Assembly (NCBI GenBank): GCA_964445105.1 | Contig: CAYUJS010000056.1 | Location: 1 to 10,491 of the forward strand | Origin: CAWBNS01 sp964445105 | GTDB lineage: Bacteria > Chlamydiota > Chlamydiia > Chlamydiales > JAJFMA01 | Direction of reading: 5' to 3' | Length of the DNA stretch: 10,491 nucleotides | In this document: positions 6,361-10,491 of the stretch, in pieces | Position numbering within the stretch: position 1 is the first letter of the stretch | How the letters are laid out: every line of letters starts with the position of its first letter | The notes under the pieces: generated by a model | The model's input: the letters and a program-made list of their open reading frames with translations, nothing else | Databases searched by the model: none | Told to the model about the DNA's origin: nothing | Position numbers and translations under genes: made by a program

Positions 6361-6393
6361 AAATCCGGTTAACATTCTTTGTTAACCGGGTTT
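6361..6393 (+). promoter_or_regulatory. Strong dyad: terminator of the small membrane gene or enhancer site for the sigma-54 promoter
   Basis: CCGGTTAAC (6365-6373), seven bases, then GTTAACCGG (6381-6389) is a perfect 9-bp inverted repeat; allowing one U-G pair the stem extends to 13 bp with AAAT/GTTT flanks. A second, 9-base palindrome GGTTTAACC (6389-6397) abuts it. As an RNA hairpin it would end the small gene, although the T tail is only three bases. As DNA, its centre lies about 164 bases upstream of the predicted sigma-54 start, the usual distance for an activator binding site. Both roles are possible. Confidence 0.5.
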
Positions 6394-6513
6394 AACCTGA
6401 AAATGAAAGCTCCTACCCAACAGCCAAACGCACCCCTTCTCTTTGCAGCCTGCACGTCCTCCTGGCGGGCCAGCTCCAATACTCCTTCCCTGCTAGAGTT
6501 CCCTAAGCTCCAA

Positions 6514-6530
6514 TTGGCACGTTAATTGCT
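6514..6530 (+). promoter_or_regulatory. Sigma-54 (RpoN) -24/-12 promoter of the CT_550-like gene
   Basis: TTGGCACG-TTAA-TTGCT matches the sigma-54 consensus YTGGCACG-N4-TTGCW at all 13 defined positions, with GG at 6516-6517 and GC at 6528-6529, exactly 12 bases apart. The start is expected near 6541, 31 bases before the ATG at 6572, and the leader holds the ribosome binding site. Chlamydiae are known to encode RpoN and an NtrC-type activator (CtcC/AtoC). Confidence 0.8.
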
Positions 6531-6571
6531 TCGTAGAGGCCAACAGAGAAGAGTTTTTACGGAGCTTGTCT

Positions 6572-7015
6572 ATGAACAATCTAGCAAAACTGGAAGCGGT
6601 TTATAGAAAATATACTCAGAACCTGCCCGACTGGCTGCCCGAGGGGATTACCCGGGTAGATCTTGCTCTTTTGCAACGTCTGGATCTGTTGGATTTCGAT
6701 AAAAAACCCGAGAAAGCAGACAGCGGCCTCACACGCTACTTTCAAGCCGTTGAGCAGGAAGATAAAATTACTTTAATTAACGAGCAGTACACCATCTGGA
6801 TCGTGCCCGCCCAATATGAAGAGCTAGCCACCACCTACACCCTGGTGGCCCTGAATAAGCCCGGCCATGATCCAGAGCTGGAAATAGGTTTTGCCGTCTC
6901 GGGCGTTTACAACACTTCGAAAATGGTGCTCAAATTGCTAGAAAAATTCCTTGCTGATATCCAGGAAAACGAAGAGGCTTTGAAAAAATTAAATAACGGA
7001 ACTGAGGCGATCTAA
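6572..7015 (+). CDS. Conserved chlamydial hypothetical protein (CT_550-like by position)
   Basis: This 147-residue soluble protein has no motif I can name. It is acidic, with helical N-terminal (LAKLEAVYRKYTQNLPDWLPEGITRVDLALLQRLDLL) and C-terminal (TSKMVLKLLEKFLADIQENEEALKKL) ends around a probable beta-rich middle (KITLINEQYTIWIVPAQ, 66-81; TYTLVALN and ELEIGFAVSGVY). There is no signal peptide or membrane helix. The ATG at 6572 is preferred to an in-frame TTG at 6566 because GGAG (6561-6564) lies seven bases before the ATG and only one before the TTG. It has its own full-match sigma-54 promoter, which is notable for a gene of unknown function. Its stop overlaps the stop of rsbW by four bases in convergent orientation. 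From memory, the gene between rsbW and dacF in C. trachomatis is CT_550; identity with it is inferred from position only. Confidence 0.8.
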   Translation: MNNLAKLEAVYRKYTQNLPDWLPEGITRVDLALLQRLDLLDFDKKPEKADSGLTRYFQAVEQEDKITLINEQYTIWIVPAQYEELATTYTLVALNKPGHDPELEIGFAVSGVYNTSKMVLKLLEKFLADIQENEEALKKLNNGTEAI

Positions 7016-7449
7016 ACGCTGGGCTTCCGCTTGACAATGGTAAATATGTTTTGGTCATCAACCCTTTTATATTCAAGGCGATCCATTATTTTTAGCACAA
7101 AATAAATGCCAAACCCACCATGCGGCCTGCTGGTATGGGCATTTTTCGGTTGGAAGGAGTTAGCTTCGGCGAGGGGGTTATAGGACCGGCCCCTATCTTT
7201 GAAAATGATACGAAATTCCGAGCCATGCGCTTCACAGGCGATAAAGACTTCGCCTGGACTACCTTGGTAGCCGTGCTCAACGATATTCACGAAGACTTCG
7301 TCCGTTGCCAGTTCCAAGCGCAATAGTTCATTTTCTTCCACACCGGCTTCTTTGGCTGAGTGTTTGACGAAGGAGAGGAGCTCATAAAGGCTATCTAGGT
7401 GGGCCGAAAAAAGTCTAGAGGCCACTTGAGGCACAAAATCACCACGCAT
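7012..7449 (-). CDS. rsbW: RsbW-like anti-sigma factor / serine-protein kinase (HATPase_c_2)
   Basis: In partner switching, RsbW proteins bind a sigma factor or, alternatively, phosphorylate an RsbV-type antagonist, using a GHKL ATPase fold. The 145-residue sequence has the N box ELATDEVFVNIVEHGY (46-61) with Asn55, the G1 box FKDRGRSYNPL (83-93) with Asp85, and the G2 box HGGFGIYFVLKIMDRLEY (110-127). Length is typical. No rsbV or sigma gene is adjacent, so partners are encoded elsewhere, as in Chlamydia, where RsbW works with distant RsbV1/RsbV2 and the RsbU phosphatase. It is the last gene of the minus-strand operon: its ATG overlaps the end of the LptE-like gene by 11 bases and has no visible Shine-Dalgarno, suggesting reinitiation. 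Its stop overlaps that of the convergent sigma-54-driven gene. Confidence 0.92.
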   Translation of the reverse strand: MRGDFVPQVASRLFSAHLDSLYELLSFVKHSAKEAGVEENELLRLELATDEVFVNIVEHGYQGSPGEVFIACEAHGSEFRIIFKDRGRSYNPLAEANSFQPKNAHTSRPHGGFGIYFVLKIMDRLEYKRVDDQNIFTIVKRKPSV

Positions 7450-8032
7450 TTAAAAGATAGTCAACCACGCTGCGCGCCACTGCCTCGCTTAAGGGGCGGG
7501 CCACCACTTCGCCGGCTACGCTAATGTCTGTCAGCTGACCGATGGAGAAGACGTTTAACTGATTACTGAGCAGGTGGTAGCCATGGTCGTAATCTACAAA
7601 GGCACTGATACAAACTGGGCCGGCGATGGGCTCTCCGCAGCCTTCCGCGAATACCTCCACCTGCACCAGGATCCACTTGCGCGATTCAATAGGAATTAAG
7701 GTATTGGTTAATCCCTGATTGCTCTCTTGACCTGGGACATCATCTCCGTCGTCGCCAGTGTTAGCAGCAACCTGGTCGTAGCGAAAGCCGGTGTTCTCGT
7801 CGCGGCATTCAACAACCTTCACCTTTAAGAGATGGCAGCCATTGCGATCCACATAGCGGAAAAGGCCCGATGATTGGATTTGGCGAATAAGAGAAGCAGT
7901 AATTTGGCCATCGGTATCGCCTTCGACGTAGGGAACCGAAATCGTGGACCCTAGCCAAGGAGCTTCGCCTTGCCCTCCTCTGTAACCGCAGGAGGTCAAG
8001 AGAAGCAGTATAAGGAGGGGCAGCGGGCTCAC
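7439..8032 (-). CDS. LptE-like outer-membrane lipoprotein (CT_548-like)
   Basis: The 197-residue protein starts with a lipoprotein signal peptide, SPLPLLILLLLTSC, giving lipidation at Cys15, followed by GYRGG, the CGY(R) opening typical of LptE/RlpB-type proteins. Then comes STISVPYVEGDTDGQITASLIRQIQSSGLFRYV (29-61), matching the LptE pattern of a beta strand then a helix that ends in a variable-strand domain. LptE plugs the LptD barrel that inserts lipopolysaccharide in the outer membrane; the assignment is by pattern, and the middle (residues 80-115) is unlike LptE. I chose the GTG at 8032: it overlaps the upstream stop as GTGA, AGAAGG lies six bases before it, and it gives a normal-length signal peptide. 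An ATG at 8083 would add 17 residues. It lies between the TPR gene and rsbW. Confidence 0.75.
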   Translation of the reverse strand: MSPLPLLILLLLTSCGYRGGQGEAPWLGSTISVPYVEGDTDGQITASLIRQIQSSGLFRYVDRNGCHLLKVKVVECRDENTGFRYDQVAANTGDDGDDVPGQESNQGLTNTLIPIESRKWILVQVEVFAEGCGEPIAGPVCISAFVDYDHGYHLLSNQLNVFSIGQLTDISVAGEVVARPLSEAVARSVVDYLLNAW

Positions 8033-9009
8033 AGAAGGCCTTCTGGAATAGTTAAGCTGCAGTGCTTCTGTTTGAGGTAACATAGTCTACACCGGGCGCA
8101 CTCCGCGACTTGGGTGTCGGGAAAGCGCTCAATGGCGCTGATGTAGTAAAGAACCGATGATTCTGGCCTGCAGGCGCGCTCGTAAAACTTGCCTGTTTCA
8201 TACAAGCCGGCAGCGGAGCGCTCCCGAATGGCCATCACGACCTCTGCCGCTTCGGCCAAGCGGTCGTCGCTAGGATAATCGGCGCAAAAGTGCGCGTAGG
8301 TGAGTTCAGCCAGTTCCAAAATATCTGGGTTATTGGCTTCATAACGCGCTTGCGATTGATAGACCCCTATCACCGCCAAGTACGCATCGGGCGCCATTTC
8401 ATGCTTTGGAAAGCGGCGGATAAGCCCTAAGAAAGCTTCGATGGAGCGGTGGTAGTCGTACTGCTGAGCGAGCAAGCAGCCCTTAGAAAATAGCGCCTTA
8501 GCGGCGATTTCTTGACCAGGCGCGCTGGCGATGATTTCCTCATAGATAGCGGCTGCCAGGTCATAGCCCTGCAAAAACTTCGGGAAGCGGCGCGAGCAGT
8601 AGGGTCGCCGACGCGCTCCAAGGCGGAGAGCTTCCGCGATGTCGAGCTTAAGCCGTAGAGCCCCGCCAAGAAGCTCAGGATGAGTACTTTCAAGGAAATA
8701 AAGATCTAGATAGCCGTTGGCCAAGTCATGCTCGCCCAGCCGATAAAGGCAGGCGCCAAGGTAACAGTAACACCTGGGGACAACTGCATTTTTTGGAAAA
8801 TTTTCGACGATGATGCGAAACTGCCGGGCGGCTTGCGGCCAGTCGCAGCGCTCGAAGGCCTCGAGGGCGCGCTCGAAATGGGCTTCCGCCGTGACAGTGG
8901 CGCGCTCAGACACTTCGTGCACCCAGCCATCGCGGACAATGAGCGCGGCCTCTACGTTGGGTAGAATGGAGAGAAGGAGGACTGTAAAAACAGCATATAG
9001 CCTGTGCAT
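8029..9009 (-). CDS. Exported TPR protein, BamD/YbgF-like (CT_547-like)
   Basis: The 326-residue protein has a cleavable signal peptide (RLYAVFTVLLLSILPNVEA, cut near residue 21) without a lipobox cysteine, then tetratricopeptide-type helical repeats: AEAHFERALEAFERCDWPQAARQFRIIVENFPKN (about 41-74), VPRCYCYLGACLYRLGEHDLANGYLDLYF (77-105), DLAAAIYEEIIASAPG (150-165), ALFSKGCLLAQQYDYHRSIEAFLGLIRRFPKH (172-203), and GLYETGKFYERACRPESSVLYYISAIERFPDTQVAECA (268-305). The last segment resembles BamD, which helps insert outer-membrane barrels, but BamD is a lipoprotein of about 245 residues, so this may be a periplasmic relative or a scaffold. It is the first gene of the operon that continues to the LptE-like gene and rsbW, with a TTGACA-type promoter upstream and GGAAG six bases before the ATG. 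Positional match to CT_547 is from memory. Confidence 0.8.
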   Translation of the reverse strand: MHRLYAVFTVLLLSILPNVEAALIVRDGWVHEVSERATVTAEAHFERALEAFERCDWPQAARQFRIIVENFPKNAVVPRCYCYLGACLYRLGEHDLANGYLDLYFLESTHPELLGGALRLKLDIAEALRLGARRRPYCSRRFPKFLQGYDLAAAIYEEIIASAPGQEIAAKALFSKGCLLAQQYDYHRSIEAFLGLIRRFPKHEMAPDAYLAVIGVYQSQARYEANNPDILELAELTYAHFCADYPSDDRLAEAAEVVMAIRERSAAGLYETGKFYERACRPESSVLYYISAIERFPDTQVAECARCRLCYLKQKHCSLTIPEGLL

Positions 9010-9036
9010 AGATCACTTCCGGTAAAGGTAGAAGTG

Positions 9037-9066
9037 AGTTTAGAGCAGACGCCAGACGAATGTCAA
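9037..9066 (-). promoter_or_regulatory. Promoter of the TPR - LptE-like - rsbW operon
   Basis: On the minus strand a perfect TTGACA (9066-9061) is followed after 18 bases by TAAACT (9042-9037), a 4/6 match to the -10 box. Transcription would start near 9030, about 21 bases before the first ATG at 9009. Confidence 0.55.
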
Positions 9067-9101
9067 TCGCGCTGCTCATGCTTTTAGCCCTTTCACACCA
9101 G

Positions 9102-9131
9102 AAACGGCAGCCGGCTACCCAGCTGCCGTTT
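9102..9131 (-). terminator. Intrinsic terminator after the His/Gly-rich protein gene
   Basis: On the minus strand AAACGGCAGC (9131-9122) and GCTGCCGTTT (9111-9102) form a perfect 10-bp stem around a 10-base loop, ending in TTT, four bases after the stop codon of the upstream gene. It separates that gene from the TPR operon promoter. Confidence 0.7.
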
Positions 9132-9135
9132 ACAT

Positions 9136-9534
9136 TTAGCGCACTTGAATATGCAAACTGCTCTCGTAAGGGTAATAATCACTGGGATCGAAGTAATCTT
9201 CGGTATAATTTTCGTAGTAGACCGGATAGCCACCACTGCTTTCATACTGCACAGGGTAACCGCCATAGCCGTAGCGGCCCGTATTGATGAAATAAGCGTT
9301 GTTTCCGTGATAATCACCGTTCCAGTCTCCATGATGATCGTGAGGGTGGCCGTCCCAGCCACCCCCGCCATGATCGGGGTGAGGCCCACCTCCGCCTCCG
9401 TGACCGTGCGGACCACCACCACCGCCACCACCGTGGCCATGATCCGCATACGATAAACTGGGAAGTCCAAAAGTCAACAAAGCAAAAGTCGCCAATCCAA
9501 TGGCTCTGGAAGAAATAAGGTGTCTATAACCCAT
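9136..9534 (-). CDS. Secreted His/Gly/Tyr-rich low-complexity protein
   Basis: The 132-residue precursor has a signal peptide: basic start MGYRHLISSR, hydrophobic core AIGLATFALLTFGLP and a cut after SYA at residue 30. The mature 102 residues fall in two parts. Residues 31-68 are nearly all Gly, His, Pro and Asp (DHGHGGGGGG, PHGHGGGGG, PHPDHGGGG, DGHPHDHHGD), the kind of sequence that binds zinc, nickel or copper. Residues 70-125 are rich in Tyr and Gly, with a short tandem repeat GGYPVQYES / GGYPVYYEN (91-109). I know no family by name; metal binding or an adhesive/structural envelope role are inferences. The start is well supported: AAGGAGG (9541-9547) six bases before the ATG at 9534, so an in-frame ATG at 9585 is rejected. 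It has its own terminator, and no cysteine is present in the mature part. Confidence 0.75.
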   Translation of the reverse strand: MGYRHLISSRAIGLATFALLTFGLPSLSYADHGHGGGGGGGPHGHGGGGGPHPDHGGGGWDGHPHDHHGDWNGDYHGNNAYFINTGRYGYGGYPVQYESSGGYPVYYENYTEDYFDPSDYYPYESSLHIQVR

Positions 9535-9547
9535 CTGAGGCCTCCTT

Positions 9548-9995
9548 GGGGGTGGGGCATGTATCCCATGCTCTTCCCCACACATAGGTATTAAGTCGAT
9601 TTTACGTCAAATAAATTATTTAATACAGGTACAACCGCAATTCGCGGGGAGTCACAAAAATTAAAATAGTATATTTAAAAAAGTTTGAGACGTTAACCCT
9701 ACATCATGCTAATAGTTAGATATTTGCGTTAAGAAACTCAATTGGGAAGCAGCTGCTTCCCAATTTGACGACAACTTATTTAGCGCATATGTCGGGCTGC
9801 CTTGAAGGGGCCACTTTAATTCTGCGAAACCTAAAAGCGCTCAAAGCACTAGGCATATACTACTTTACTTTACCCGAGAGCGCTTTAAAAAATTCGTCAG
9901 ATTGCAACCTCGGCTGCTTGTCGTATCACAATTTGGTCAAAAAAAAATTTATTTGAATTTTCCGTACGCCGAGCTGCTTTCAATCCCAGCTACTA
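9548..9995. other. AT-rich intergenic stretch with no supported gene
   Basis: About 450 bases between the His/Gly-rich gene and the nuclease gene. An open plus-strand frame of 55 codons begins with ATG at 9789, but has no ribosome binding site, no family resemblance and no promoter I trust, so it is not called. Visible structure: the 26-base palindrome at 9740-9765, a run of nine A at 9939-9947 (T on the nuclease strand) that could weakly end the nuclease transcript, and AT-rich sequence at 9600-9680 that must contain the promoter of the His/Gly-rich gene; TTGACG (minus, 9609-9604) is a possible -35 there. Confidence 0.5.
9740..9765. repeat. Perfect 26-base palindrome
   Basis: The arm AATTGGGAAGCAG is followed directly by its exact reverse complement, with no spacer; with one bulged T the symmetry continues two further bases on each side. 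It could be an RNA hairpin (11-bp stem, AGCT loop) acting as a terminator in either direction, though neither side has a long T tract, or a binding site for a dimeric protein. Confidence 0.85.
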
Positions 9996-10491
9996 CTACT
10001 TCCTAAATTCGGCTTCCAGCTCCTCTACCGTTGGTAGGTTTTCTTTTAATTCGTTGGATAAAGACTCTACCAAGGTAACTTCATACCCAGCTACGCCGAT
10101 TGGCTTATTGAAATCTCGAAGGGCGTACTCTACAGTGAAATTATGTTTAGTTTGACAAAAGATCATACCTATAGTCGGTTTGTCATCCGCCTGGCGCAGA
10201 TGGTCATCAACAGCGGACATATAAAAATTGAGTTGGCTAACATCTTGCGGTTCGAACTCCCTGGCTTTCAGCTCGATAACGATATATCTTCGCAATCTAA
10301 GATGGCAGAATAATAAATCTACAAAGTACTCTTTCTCGTCCACAACCAGATTCACCTGGCGCCCTACAAAGGCAAATCCTTGGCCGAGCTCCAGCAAGAA
10401 TTTTTGGATGTGCCCCATGAGCCCTCGCTCAAGTTCTCTCTCTCGGAAGCCCTGCTCAAGCTCAATGAATGCAAGGTTATAGGGGTCCTTC
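9996..10491 (-). CDS. DUF1016/YhcG-type PD-(D/E)xK nuclease, C-terminal part (5' end outside window)
   Basis: The frame is open to the window edge; the 164 visible residues are the C-terminal nuclease domain of a DUF1016 (PF06250-type) protein. It begins with KDPYNLAFIELEQGF, continues ELERGLMGHIQKFLLELGQGFAFVGRQVNLVV and the core EYFVDLLFCHLRLRRYIVIELKAREFEPQDVSQLNFYMSAVDD. The PD-(D/E)xK residues are Asp58 of the visible part and the ELK pair Glu73/Lys75, all intact. Full-length members carry an N-terminal DUF1016 domain and total about 330-380 residues, so roughly half is missing. The ATG at 10418 is internal, not the start. The gene ends in three tandem in-frame TAG codons (9998-9990). 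Members are common in accessory DNA; a role in restriction or mobile-element biology is suspected, not shown. Confidence 0.9.
   Translation of the reverse strand, partial: KDPYNLAFIELEQGFRERELERGLMGHIQKFLLELGQGFAFVGRQVNLVVDEKEYFVDLLFCHLRLRRYIVIELKAREFEPQDVSQLNFYMSAVDDHLRQADDKPTIGMIFCQTKHNFTVEYALRDFNKPIGVAGYEVTLVESLSNELKENLPTVEELEAEFRK

Noticed and set aside
8706..8964. Several 70-90 codon frames on both strands inside the TPR gene
   Set aside because: They are shadows of the TPR gene, whose frame has the signal peptide, repeats, promoter and ribosome binding site.
9330..9440. CRISPR-like or satellite repeat from the repeated CCACC and GGTGG units
   Set aside because: The repetition is the codon pattern of Gly and His in a coding frame with signal peptide, ribosome binding site and terminator; no spacer-repeat structure exists.
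9093..9470. Minus-strand 125-codon frame overlapping the His/Gly-rich gene
   Set aside because: It is an out-of-frame shadow of the repetitive Gly/His codons; the frame starting at 9534 has the signal peptide and ribosome binding site.
9765..9956. Plus-strand open frame of 55-63 codons in the AT-rich gap
   Set aside because: No ribosome binding site before the TTG or the ATG at 9789, no recognisable family, and the first codons overlap the palindrome.

Overview
The window looks like a chromosomal segment of an environmental, Parachlamydiales-type chlamydia. The main reason is gene order. An Fmu/RsmB-type RNA methyltransferase, a D-Ala-D-Ala carboxypeptidase, a small conserved hypothetical, an RsbW-like anti-sigma kinase, an LptE-like lipoprotein and a BamD-like TPR protein lie in the neighbourhood that, from memory, corresponds to CT_553 - CT_551 - CT_550 - CT_549 - CT_548 - CT_547 of Chlamydia trachomatis. 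The roughly even base composition and the accessory genes (toxin-antitoxin pair, DUF1016 nuclease) fit a larger amoeba-associated relative better than a pathogenic Chlamydia. The assignment rests on recalled synteny and motifs, not on a search.

Layout. Bases 197-863 (minus) hold a toxin-first toxin-antitoxin pair (RelE/HigB-like toxin, HTH antitoxin) behind a promoter with an embedded dyad. A DoxX-type membrane protein (962-1426, minus) diverges across 59 bases from a tight plus-strand operon (1486-4544): m5C RNA methyltransferase, SurA-like periplasmic chaperone and KsgA/RsmA 16S rRNA dimethyladenosine transferase, with 4-base gaps. KsgA converges on and overlaps DacA (4503-5762, minus) by 42 bases. 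The 5763-6046 gap is dense: a sigma-70-type promoter for dacA, a clear minus-strand intrinsic terminator, a structured stretch that could be a small RNA or an attenuated dacA leader, and a good plus-strand promoter for a 90-residue two-helix membrane protein. Next comes a strong dyad and a full-match sigma-54 (-24/-12) promoter driving the CT_550-like gene (6572-7015), which converges with the last gene of a minus-strand operon: BamD-like TPR protein, LptE-like lipoprotein, RsbW (9009 to 7012). Beyond that are a secreted His/Gly/Tyr-rich protein (9136-9534, minus) with a near-ideal ribosome binding site and terminator, a 450-base AT-rich non-coding stretch with a perfect 26-base palindrome, and the 3' part of a DUF1016/YhcG-type PD-(D/E)xK nuclease running off the window end.

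How the parts fit: most of the core genes serve rRNA modification (two methyltransferases) or the envelope (SurA-like chaperone, DacA, BamD-like and LptE-like proteins). RsbW adds transcriptional partner switching, and the sigma-54 promoter adds a second sigma-factor layer in the same block. The most promising undescribed elements are the sigma-54 promoter with its upstream dyad, and the structured RNA/terminator between dacA and the small membrane protein.
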